Below the pieces are notes generated by a model. It was not told where the DNA came from. It saw only the letters and a program-made list of their open reading frames with translations, and did not search any database. Positions 31,031 through 38,197 of a stretch of 38,197 nucleotides of DNA are shown in pieces (within the stretch, counting starts at the first letter, position 1; the number at the start of each line of letters is the position of its first letter). A program made the translations under genes and the position numbers. Origin of the DNA: JANSYP01 sp039184415 (GTDB lineage Bacteria > Pseudomonadota > Alphaproteobacteria > Rhodobacterales > Rhodobacteraceae); assembly GCA_039184415.1 (NCBI GenBank), contig JBCDBB010000012.1:1-38197 (forward strand), written 5' to 3'.

Positions 31031-32419
31031 GTGACACGAGCGGCGCTTTTCGGCGCGGTGATGGGGTTATTGCTGGGCGGTGCGATCCTTGCCGTCCTCG
31101 CTCTTCGGTTGTCCGTGGTCGACATGCCGGGCGAGAGCCAGGCCATGGCCGGCCATGAAGCGCCAGAGTCGGGTGCGTCTGACGCCGGGACGATCGATAC
31201 CGAGGCGCCCGATGCTGGGATAGCCCCGGCGCCACCGCCGAGCGACCGCGTCGTCAGCCCAGCGGTCGGACCCGGGGCGACAGCTCCGGACGAAATCGCC
31301 CGCCTGACGGATGCTGTGGGTTCGAGGCAGGCTCTGGACTTGCCGCAGACTTCCCACCGCGGACCGCCGGTGGCACCAGACCTTTCCGGCCTCGCGGAAA
31401 TGGCGCCGCCGGTGGAGAGCCCCTCAGCTGTCGCTGGCCTCCTGGCAATGCCACCGGAAAACGCAAGCGCGATCCGGGGCTTCCGAACGCTGTCTACGTC
31501 CTCGCACCATATTCCAGTCGCCTGGACGAAACCCGATTGGCGTACCCAACCGCAGCGCGGCGACGCCGCAACCCCTGCCGAGCGGGCAGGACCCGTGCTG
31601 ACGTTGGAGTCTTCCGTACTATTGGGGGATCTCGTGACGGCGGCCCCTGCGCCAGGGCGTCTCTCCGCGTTTATCGAGATGTCGTCCAGCGTGCCCCTCG
31701 GCGCTCCTGTTCCGACACCCCGTGCCGCCAAGATGGACACTGCATCGAGAGAGGTTCTGCTGGTCCAGGCTCCAAAAAATGGCCCCGGACTTGCAGCGCC
31801 CAGGATCGCGACGGAGGGCGCCGCGCCAAAACTCATAACGGAAGCAGCCGCGCCCAAGGCAGAGCCCGCACGGCGCACGGGCGCGGAGCGGGCGCCGATG
31901 ATCCTGTGGCTGGTCACCGATCTGCCGGAGGGCGCCGCCGCGCCGGACTGGGCCGTTGCGTCGGATGTGCCGGACGGTGTCGCGGCGGTCCCGCCGCTCG
32001 ATCAGCCCGAGGCGCTTGCGGGCTTCGCGGCAGGGTTGTCGGGCGACAAGGCACCGCGCGCCGTGGTGCTGGAACGCGGGCGCGACTGGCCGGCCGTGCT
32101 GCTCGCCCCGGTGCTGAACCTCGCTCCGCTGCAGCAGATGCCGGTCCTCTATCCTGGCGGGGTGCCGCCAGAGACGGTGGCTCTGCTCCGGGCGCGCGCG
32201 CCGCGCAGCATGCCGGTTTACGAAGACATCGACGCCGACCTGCCCCGCGCATCAGTGGATGCGGCCCTTGCGGTGGTAGGCGCGCGGGCACGCCGCGACG
32301 GTCTGGTGGTGGTGCAGGTACCCGCCGAGCCTGCGCTCTTGGAGGCCGTCGCGGCATGGAGGAGCGGGCCCGGCGCGGATCTGGGCACCGCGCACCTCAA
32401 CGATCTCTTCGGGGGCTGA
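31031..32419 (+). CDS. Membrane-anchored Pro/Ala-rich protein with a possible degenerate polysaccharide-deacetylase-like C-terminus
   Basis: 462 residues from the GTG at 31031, which has AAGGGGCG about 7-14 nt upstream and places the membrane helix at residues 4-27. A TTG at 30995 would add 12 basic residues. Residues 30-287 are a low-complexity Pro/Ala/Glu-rich stretch, probably disordered and periplasmic. Residues about 288-460 are folded: MILWLVTDLPEG, alternating strands and helices, and ARRDGLVVVQVPAEPALLEAVAAWR. The last part resembles the end of alphaproteobacterial divergent polysaccharide deacetylases. However, the usual first half of that domain, with its paired aspartates, is missing. 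Deacetylase activity is therefore doubtful. It sits between trpE and trpG on the opposite strand, so it interrupts the tryptophan cluster. Confidence 0.6.
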   Translation: MTRAALFGAVMGLLLGGAILAVLALRLSVVDMPGESQAMAGHEAPESGASDAGTIDTEAPDAGIAPAPPPSDRVVSPAVGPGATAPDEIARLTDAVGSRQALDLPQTSHRGPPVAPDLSGLAEMAPPVESPSAVAGLLAMPPENASAIRGFRTLSTSSHHIPVAWTKPDWRTQPQRGDAATPAERAGPVLTLESSVLLGDLVTAAPAPGRLSAFIEMSSSVPLGAPVPTPRAAKMDTASREVLLVQAPKNGPGLAAPRIATEGAAPKLITEAAAPKAEPARRTGAERAPMILWLVTDLPEGAAAPDWAVASDVPDGVAAVPPLDQPEALAGFAAGLSGDKAPRAVVLERGRDWPAVLLAPVLNLAPLQQMPVLYPGGVPPETVALLRARAPRSMPVYEDIDADLPRASVDAALAVVGARARRDGLVVVQVPAEPALLEAVAAWRSGPGADLGTAHLNDLFGG

Positions 32420-32512
32420 AAGGGAAAGCGCGGCCTGAAGCGGTTACCGTCGCGCGTTTCCGACGCTAGACCAGCCTAAGCCGCACAGCGCGTTCGGGTC
32501 TCAGCCGCGGGG

Positions 32513-34024
32513 TTACCGGTTGCCGCTTTGTCCGAACCGCGCAGCATCCTCTGCTGCCGCGCGGATCGCCTTGGACTTGTTCACGGTCTCCTGCCACTCG
32601 GCCTCCGGGTCGCTGTCAAAAACAACCCCACCGCCGGCCTGAATGAAGAGCTTGCCGTCCTGGAGCACTGCGGTGCGCAGCGCGATACACATATCCATGT
32701 CGCCGTTGGAGGCGAAATAGCCAACCCCGCCGCCATAGACGCCCCGTTTCTCGGGCTCCAGCTCGTCGATGATCTCCATCGCCCGCACCTTGGGCGCACC
32801 CGACACCGTGCCCGCCGGCAAACCGGCGAGGAGTGCCGAGAGCGCGTCGTGATCCTCCGACAGCTCGCCCACTACATTGCTGACGATATGCATGACGTGG
32901 GAGCAGCGCTCGATCACGAACTGCTCGGTTGGACGCACCGTGCCGATCTTGCTGACCCGCCCGGTATCGTTGCGGCCCAGGTCCAGCAGCATCAGATGCT
33001 CGGCGCGTTCCTTGGGATCGGCGAGCAGATCGGCCTCCAGCGCGCGGTCCTCTTCGGGCGTCGCACCGCGGGGCCGGGTCCCGGCGATGGGGCGGATCGT
33101 TACCTCGCGTCCGAAGACCCGGACCAGGATTTCAGGGCTCGCTCCGATCACCTGGTAGCCGCCGAAATTGAAGAAGAACATGAAGGGCGACGGGTTCGTG
33201 CGCCGCAAGGAGCGGTAGAGTGCGAAGGGCGGCAGGTCGAACTCCTGCGTCCAGCGCTGCGCGGGCACCACCTGAAAGATATCGCCCGCGCGAATATAGG
33301 ATTTGGCGCTTTCGACCGCGGCCAGATAGTCTTCTTTGGTGAAGTTCGAGACCGGCTCCGCCGGAGGGGCCGATGCGCCGAGGCTGCGGCCCTCCGACGA
33401 GGGCTGGCGTTCCAGATCGCGGATCGCGTCCATCACCCGTTCCGCCGCCTGAGCATGGGCCGCGCGGGCGGATTGCCCTTCGCGCACCCAGGCCGGGGCC
33501 ACGAGGATGACCTCACCCTTGACCCCGTCGAGCACGGCGACAACAGACGGGCGCATCAGCACCGCGTCCGGAAGGCCGAGCGGGTCGGGGTTCACATCCG
33601 GCAAATGCTCCACCAGTCGGATCATGTCATAGCCGAGATACCCGAACAGACCTGCCGAGGCCGCCGGCAGATCCGCAGGCAAGTCGATCCGGCTTTCGGC
33701 AATGAGGCGCCGCAGACTATCGAGCGGTGCGTCCTCCTCGGGCTCGAACGCGTCCGCATCAAACCGCGCGGCGCGGTTGAGCTCTGCCTGCGTCCCCCGG
33801 CAGCGCCAGATCAGGTCGGGTTTCAGTCCGATGATCGAGTACCGCCCGCGCACCTCGCCGCCGGTCACCGATTCCAGCATGAAACTGTCTTGACCGGCGT
33901 CCGAGAGCTTGAGCATCAGCGACACCGGTGTGTCGAGATCCGCGGCAAGGCGGGCATAGACGATCTGGTTCTGCCCGGCGTCATAGCCGCGGCGAAAGGC
34001 GTCGAAATCCGGCGAAAGCGTCAT
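32513..34024 (-). CDS. trpE: Anthranilate synthase component I TrpE
   Basis: 503 residues. The N-terminal part carries the tryptophan feedback region, with the FMLES stretch at 48-52. The chorismate-binding domain has RPIAGTRPRGATPEEDRALE, LLDLGRNDTGRV, LPAGTVSGAPKVRAMEII and IQAGGGVVFDSDPEAEWQET. It makes anthranilate from chorismate with ammonia from TrpG. Its start overlaps the stop of the PpiD-type gene by 4 nt (ATGA), so it is translated from that longer transcript and has no leader of its own. A classical trp attenuator directly upstream is therefore excluded. Confidence 0.97.
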   Translation of the reverse strand: MTLSPDFDAFRRGYDAGQNQIVYARLAADLDTPVSLMLKLSDAGQDSFMLESVTGGEVRGRYSIIGLKPDLIWRCRGTQAELNRAARFDADAFEPEEDAPLDSLRRLIAESRIDLPADLPAASAGLFGYLGYDMIRLVEHLPDVNPDPLGLPDAVLMRPSVVAVLDGVKGEVILVAPAWVREGQSARAAHAQAAERVMDAIRDLERQPSSEGRSLGASAPPAEPVSNFTKEDYLAAVESAKSYIRAGDIFQVVPAQRWTQEFDLPPFALYRSLRRTNPSPFMFFFNFGGYQVIGASPEILVRVFGREVTIRPIAGTRPRGATPEEDRALEADLLADPKERAEHLMLLDLGRNDTGRVSKIGTVRPTEQFVIERCSHVMHIVSNVVGELSEDHDALSALLAGLPAGTVSGAPKVRAMEIIDELEPEKRGVYGGGVGYFASNGDMDMCIALRTAVLQDGKLFIQAGGGVVFDSDPEAEWQETVNKSKAIRAAAEDAARFGQSGNR

Positions 34025-35871
34025 GGAAGCTGCGTATGCACCGCATTCAGCGCCGCGTCATTGACGGTAATCCCGGCCTCGGACTGGACCGATTGCGCGA
34101 ACTGCCCCAAGAGGTCCTGCGCCATTGCTTCCGCGATCTCCCCGTTCAGTCTTTCGCGCACGGCCACTGCCGTCTGTTCGGTCAGATCGGCGGGGCGGAT
34201 CTGGTCGAGCCGGACGACAACCAATGTGTCGTCGCCCTCGATCAGGGACACGTCGCCGGGTTCCATCTCGAAGAGTGACGGCAGGAGCGCGGGTGGCAGA
34301 TCGTCGAGGAAATCGTTCCGGGTCAGACCGGCATTGGCAAAGGCCGTCACACCCAGGGCCGGGAAATCCTCGCCGCCATCGACGCCGGCCTTGATCTCGT
34401 CGGCGCGGGTGCGCAGGGCCGCCTTGATCGCCTCCGCCCGCGCGCCAGCCTGGGCCTCGGCGCGCACCTCCTCGAAGGGGCGCAGGGTCGGCGGGACGAT
34501 CTCGTCGAGGCGCAGCGCAAAGATGCCGCCATCCTCCAATGTCTCGATCTCGGGGAAATCGCCCGCCCTGACCTGAGCGGCCACGGCCTGGAACGCCCCA
34601 TAGCCGGCCGCGCCGTCGCTTTCGGTGCCGCTCCAGTCGATCTGGCCCAGTTCCATGTCGCTCTCGTCGGCCAGTTCTTCGATGGTCGCGCCGCCGGCGA
34701 GCAGGTCGTCGAGCGGTTCGATCTCGTCCTCGATCAGCCGGCGGGCGCGCTGATTGGCGAGCTCCTCGCGAAGTTCTGGCAGCGCCTCTTCAAAAGGCGT
34801 GACCTGCTCGGTCAGGAGAGCATTCACCTGGAAAAGCGCGGGCCCGATCGAGGAGGGGAGCGGGCCCACCACACCGGGCTCCTCCAGGGCAAAGACCTCT
34901 GCGCCGGCATCATCCAGTTGCGCTTCCGTGACGGTGTTCAGATCCACGTCCGAAGATGTCAGCCCGCGTTCGGCCACCAGCGCATCGAATGTCGTCTCAC
35001 CGGCATCGATCGCGCGTTTGGCTTCGGCCGCGGCCGCCTCGTCGGCAAATCCCAGACGATCGACCATACGCATGGCGGGCCGGTTGTACTGATCGCTGCG
35101 ATCCTCGTAGAGACGGCGGAGCGCGTCCTCATCCAGCTCGACGCTGTCGATCAGCATGTCCGGCGTCAGGATCGCGTAGGTGATCCGGCGCAGCTCGGGC
35201 GCGGTAAACTCTTCGGGATGGGCGTCGTAATAGGCCTGCACAGCGGCGTCGTCAGGGGTGGCGACCGGCTCTGTCAGTTCAGCCTCGCCAAGAACGGCGT
35301 ATGTGAAGGCGCGCCGCTCCGCCACATAGCTGTAGATCGCATCGACAAAGGCCGGCTGGGGCCGGACGCCCCCGACCACGGCCGCCTGCAGCAGGTTGCG
35401 CGTGATATCGTTCCGGATCCCCTGTTCGAACTGCGCGACGGACATCCCGTTGTTTTCCAGGGCGAACTGATAGGCCTCGCGGTCAAAGGTTCCGTCGGCT
35501 CCGATGAAATTCGGCAGGGCCAGGATCTGCTCGCTGACCGTCTCGTCTCCGACCGAAAGCCCGGCGCGGCGGGCGCTCTCCTCAAGCGCCGCCTGGGCCA
35601 GTAACGCTTGGAGGATCGCCCGGTCGAGCCCGAGCGCCTGCGCCTCGGCAAAGGTGACGGCTTCGCCCCGGGCCTGGGTCATTTGCGAGATATCGCGCTG
35701 CAGCGCCCGCGCATAGACATTGACGTCAACCTCGCTGTCCCCGACAGCCGCGACTGACCGGACATTACCGCCGAACCCGCTGACCCCGAACCCCGCCAGG
35801 GCGACGATCAGCAGGCCAAGAATGATCCACACGAAAATATTGGAAATCTTGCCCTTGCCTTTGCCGGCCAT
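34021..35871 (-). CDS. PpiD/SurA-type periplasmic peptidyl-prolyl isomerase
   Basis: 616 residues. A basic N-terminus (MAGKGKGK) and one membrane helix at about 11-32 give an inner-membrane anchor with a large periplasmic part. Residues about 35-165 are a SurA-N-like chaperone region (FIGADGTFDREAYQFALENNGMS is characteristic). A parvulin-like domain at about 235-345 is weak: LGFADEAAAAEAKRAIDAGETTFDALVAE matches, but the usual GDLG motif is not seen, so isomerase activity is uncertain. The rest is helical. PpiD proteins act near the Sec translocon as chaperones for exported proteins. It precedes trpE with a 4-nt overlap and follows the aminotransferase gene by 25 nt. Confidence 0.85.
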   Translation of the reverse strand: MAGKGKGKISNIFVWIILGLLIVALAGFGVSGFGGNVRSVAAVGDSEVDVNVYARALQRDISQMTQARGEAVTFAEAQALGLDRAILQALLAQAALEESARRAGLSVGDETVSEQILALPNFIGADGTFDREAYQFALENNGMSVAQFEQGIRNDITRNLLQAAVVGGVRPQPAFVDAIYSYVAERRAFTYAVLGEAELTEPVATPDDAAVQAYYDAHPEEFTAPELRRITYAILTPDMLIDSVELDEDALRRLYEDRSDQYNRPAMRMVDRLGFADEAAAAEAKRAIDAGETTFDALVAERGLTSSDVDLNTVTEAQLDDAGAEVFALEEPGVVGPLPSSIGPALFQVNALLTEQVTPFEEALPELREELANQRARRLIEDEIEPLDDLLAGGATIEELADESDMELGQIDWSGTESDGAAGYGAFQAVAAQVRAGDFPEIETLEDGGIFALRLDEIVPPTLRPFEEVRAEAQAGARAEAIKAALRTRADEIKAGVDGGEDFPALGVTAFANAGLTRNDFLDDLPPALLPSLFEMEPGDVSLIEGDDTLVVVRLDQIRPADLTEQTAVAVRERLNGEIAEAMAQDLLGQFAQSVQSEAGITVNDAALNAVHTQLP

Positions 35872-35896
35872 TGCAACCCCCGCTGGAAACCCGGGT

Positions 35897-37126
35897 TCAC
35901 CTAGTCGCTTCGCCGCTCCGGGGCAAGGTCAGACCGGCCAGCCGCGCGCCGAGTGCCGAAATCCCCGCACCATCGATGTTCGCAAATGCAATCCGCAATT
36001 CGCGCGCGCCGGCCGGATCCCCCACGGGTCGGAACATCGTGCCGGGCAAGAGCAGGACACCGGCGGTGCGCACGAGCTCCGGCGCGAGCTCATCGGACGG
36101 CATCGCGAACGGATGGCGGACATAGGCGAAATAGGCGCCGCATCCCAAAAGCTGCCAGCCGGAAAGCGTCGCGACCGTCTCGGTCATGCGCCGTCCCCGG
36201 GCGAGGATGTCCTGCCGTTCGCCTTCCAGCCAGTCCTCAAGGTTCTCAAGCCCCCAGAGCGCGCCGATCTGACCCGGCTGGGCTGGGCAGATGGCCACGG
36301 TATCGAGGAATTTCTCCACTTCGCGCAAGAGCGGCTCACCGGCCACCAGCGTGCCGGTGCGGTGGCCGGTGAGCCGGTAGGCCTTGGAAAAGGAGTAGAG
36401 CTGAACGAGCGTGCCAGGCCAGTCGGGATCCTGGAACAGGTCATGGGGCGCGCCGTCCGTACCGTGGAAATCGCGGTAGGTTTCGTCGAGGATCAGCGCG
36501 AGTCCCCAGCGCTGGCACAGCTCGTAGAAGCGTCGGATCAACGCTGGCGGGTAGGCCACGCCGCCGGGATTGTTCGGGGTCACCAGAACCAGCGCGCGCG
36601 TGCGCGGGCCGATGATGCGCGCCGCCATCTCCGGATCGGGCAGCAGATCATCGCCCGTGGGCAGGCTCCGTGCCGCGACCCCCTGCATGTCGAGCCACAT
36701 GGCGTGGTTGAAATACCAGGGCAGCTGCAGAATCACGTCGTCGCCCGGTCCGGCGAGGGCCGCAAGGGCCGCACAGAAAGCCTGGTTGCAGCCAGACGTG
36801 ATTGCGACCCGGTCGACGCCGGGCGCGGCCCCGTAGACCCGCTCCCAGCGATCCGAAACCGCGTCGCGCAGCGGAGGCAATCCGAGGACCGGCCCGTAAA
36901 GATGCGCTTCCGGACGGGTGAGCAGGGCCTCGGCCATCGCTTCGCGCAGCGGTTCCGGCGGCGGGGTCGCTGGGGCGGCCTGGCTGACATTGATCAGTGT
37001 CAGCCCCTCGGGCGGGGCGTGACTGTCCAGCCAGCGCCTGGCCTCCATCACCGGCGGGCGCGATGTGGCGCGCATCGCCGCGGCGATGCGGAGCGCGCTG
37101 TCAGGTTCCGCGATAGGGCTCGACAT
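35897..37126 (-). CDS. PLP-dependent class I/II aminotransferase
   Basis: 409 residues from the ATG before SSPIAEPDS, which overlaps the end of the phosphoribosyltransferase gene by 26 nt. An internal ATG at 37075 would remove the overlap but has no better ribosome binding site. Fold-type I features: YGPVLGLPPLRDAV, TSGCNQAFCAAL, TPNNPGG with the Asn that contacts PLP, DETYRDF with the Asp that bonds the pyridine N, and SFSKAYRLTGHRTG with the Schiff-base Lys. The substrate pair cannot be inferred. Position upstream of ppiD and trpE suggests but does not prove a link to amino-acid metabolism. Confidence 0.88.
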   Translation of the reverse strand: MSSPIAEPDSALRIAAAMRATSRPPVMEARRWLDSHAPPEGLTLINVSQAAPATPPPEPLREAMAEALLTRPEAHLYGPVLGLPPLRDAVSDRWERVYGAAPGVDRVAITSGCNQAFCAALAALAGPGDDVILQLPWYFNHAMWLDMQGVAARSLPTGDDLLPDPEMAARIIGPRTRALVLVTPNNPGGVAYPPALIRRFYELCQRWGLALILDETYRDFHGTDGAPHDLFQDPDWPGTLVQLYSFSKAYRLTGHRTGTLVAGEPLLREVEKFLDTVAICPAQPGQIGALWGLENLEDWLEGERQDILARGRRMTETVATLSGWQLLGCGAYFAYVRHPFAMPSDELAPELVRTAGVLLLPGTMFRPVGDPAGARELRIAFANIDGAGISALGARLAGLTLPRSGEATR

Positions 37127-37601
37127 ATTGAAGGGCCATGTCCCAGGGAAAGAAGATCCAGGTGTCCTGGCTGACCTCGGTGATATAGGTGTCGACCTGG
37201 TCGCGACCGTGGGGTTTGGCATAGACGGTTGCGAAATGGGCGTTGGGATAGCGCCGCCGGACCTCGGCGAGGGTCCGGCCGGTATCCACCAGGTCGTCCA
37301 GGATCAGGATGCCCGTGCCGTCGCCGACCAGATCCTGGTTTGGCGACTTGAGCACCACCGCCTCGCTCTGGCTCTGGTTGTCGTAGGACTTCACCGAAAT
37401 CGTATCTACGGTGCGCACGTCAAGCTCGCGCGCAACGATCATCGCGGGGGCCATGCCGCCGCGGGTGACAGCGACGATGGCGCGCCAGGCACCGCCATCG
37501 GGCCCCTGTCCGTCCAGCCGCCAGGCCAGTGCGCGCGCGTCGCGGTGCAACTGGTCCCAGCTGACATGGAACCCTTTTTCGTGGGGTAGTCGGTCATTCA
37601 T
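37101..37601 (-). CDS. gpt: Xanthine(-guanine) phosphoribosyltransferase
   Basis: 166 residues. The PRPP-binding motif is ILILDDLVDTGRT near residues 95-107, and AIVAVTRGGMAPAMIVAREL is the conserved N-terminal strand-loop. KPHGRDQVDTYITEVSQDTWIFFPWD matches the E. coli Gpt C-terminus. It converts xanthine and guanine to their nucleotides with PRPP in purine salvage. GAGGAA lies 8 nt before the ATG. The following aminotransferase gene starts inside its 3' end, and the LysE-type gene ends 23 nt upstream on the same strand. Confidence 0.94.
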   Translation of the reverse strand: MNDRLPHEKGFHVSWDQLHRDARALAWRLDGQGPDGGAWRAIVAVTRGGMAPAMIVARELDVRTVDTISVKSYDNQSQSEAVVLKSPNQDLVGDGTGILILDDLVDTGRTLAEVRRRYPNAHFATVYAKPHGRDQVDTYITEVSQDTWIFFPWDMALQYVEPYRGT

Positions 37602-37624
37602 GGCCCGTTCCTCGTTTTCGCAGT

Positions 37625-38197
37625 TCAGCCGAGCGCGATCTTGATGCCGAGCGCTGCCAGTGCGCCGCCCAGCAGCCGTTCAAACCCTGACTTGATCCGG
37701 CCATAGACGCGCCGCGCCGGCCCGCGAGAGAACAGCAGCGCGACGATGGCGTACCAGATCGTCTCGATACTCAGGATCACAGCCAGGAGCAGCGCGATAT
37801 CGGCGGTGTCCAGGCCCGGCGGCGGCAGCCCGATGAAGACCGCACTGAAAAACACCGCCGCCTTCGGGTTGGAGACTTGGGTTAGAAACCCCAGTCGCAC
37901 AGCTGACAGGCGCGTGCGCGTCGCCGCAGTCGCCTCGCTGCCGTTCGATATTGGATTGTCGGCGGCGCGCCAGATCATCCAGGCCAGAAAAAGCAGGAAG
38001 ATCGCACCACCGATCCTCAGGGCCGTCAGCAGTTCGGGGAAGAGCGAAAAGAGCGCCGTCAGCCCGAGCAGAGCAGCAGCGGCCCAGGTCACCGCGCCGA
38101 ACCCCAGCCCAACGGCCACGAACAGCGCCGCGCGCGCCCCGTCACGCGCCGCCACGCGCAGAGCAACGATAACGGCGGGCCCCGGGCTGATCACGGC
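37625..38197 (-). CDS. LysE/RhtB-family exporter (partial, start outside window)
   Basis: The visible part is about 190 residues with five hydrophobic segments. It begins within AVISPGPAVIVALR, the conserved first helix end (PGP) of LysE/RhtB transporters, so the true start and some 10-20 residues lie beyond the right edge. A GTG at 38194 would give an apparent start but falls inside the conserved helix. LTQVSNPKAAVFFSAVF carries the NPKA motif. Members export amino acids or related metabolites; the substrate is unknown. Same strand as the gpt gene. Confidence 0.9.
   Translation of the reverse strand, partial: AVISPGPAVIVALRVAARDGARAALFVAVGLGFGAVTWAAAALLGLTALFSLFPELLTALRIGGAIFLLFLAWMIWRAADNPISNGSEATAATRTRLSAVRLGFLTQVSNPKAAVFFSAVFIGLPPPGLDTADIALLLAVILSIETIWYAIVALLFSRGPARRVYGRIKSGFERLLGGALAALGIKIALG

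Noticed and set aside
32528..34576. 682-codon plus-strand frame
   Set aside because: Antisense to trpE and the end of the PpiD gene, both well supported.
35720..37174. 484-codon plus-strand frame
   Set aside because: Antisense to the aminotransferase and the end of the PpiD gene; shadow frame.

Overview
The window is GC-rich DNA that reads as ordinary chromosome of an alphaproteobacterium of the Rhodobacterales (Roseobacter/Rhodobacter type). The grounds are the protein families and their grouping: BioMNY biotin uptake, several TRAP subunits, OpgC, trpG-trpD-trpC-moaC-moeA-lexA with comEC, gltX and gltA beside it, and a LexA box of the alphaproteobacterial direct-repeat type (GTTC-N7-GTTC). 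I see no rRNA, tRNA, IS element, phage gene, CRISPR array or integrase. The organism assignment is inference from recognised families; no search was run.

Layout, left to right. At 188-2049 (+) lie an exported YHS protein, a membrane-anchored rhodanese and an exported LpqC/PHB-depolymerase-type hydrolase. At 2046-7622 (-) are an OpgC-type membrane protein, a TTC38-like TPR protein, an acetolactate-synthase-like ThDP enzyme and a patatin. At 7945-11848 (+) is a complete TRAP transporter whose small subunit carries an N-terminal TM2-like domain and a long predicted coiled coil; the binding-protein gene is separated from the permease genes by two tandem hairpins. At 11904-13766 (+) is the ECF biotin transporter bioM-bioN-bioY. 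At 13776-17515 (-) are a LpxL-type acyltransferase, an orphan divergent FliG, a 56-residue exported cysteine peptide and purB. At 17647-19552 (+) are an SH3b protein and an Old Yellow Enzyme. At 19644-23816 (-) are an RluE-type pseudouridine synthase, a GNAT acetyltransferase, gltA and gltX; comEC (+) diverges from gltX.

The right part (26052-37601, -) is biosynthetic. trpE follows a PpiD/SurA-type foldase, an aminotransferase and a xanthine phosphoribosyltransferase. After one oppositely oriented membrane-anchored protein come trpG-trpD-trpC-moaC-moeA, whose start and stop codons overlap at every junction, and then lexA with its own promoter. That promoter has a consensus -35, a 17-bp spacer and a LexA box lying across the -10. 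A LysE-type exporter is cut off by the right edge.

Most of the window is conserved housekeeping. The parts most worth a second look are the TM2/coiled-coil/DctQ fusion with its hairpin-separated binding protein, the divergent FliG lacking the EHPQR signature, the Pro/Ala-rich anchored protein set inversely between trpE and trpG, and the short cysteine peptide upstream of fliG.
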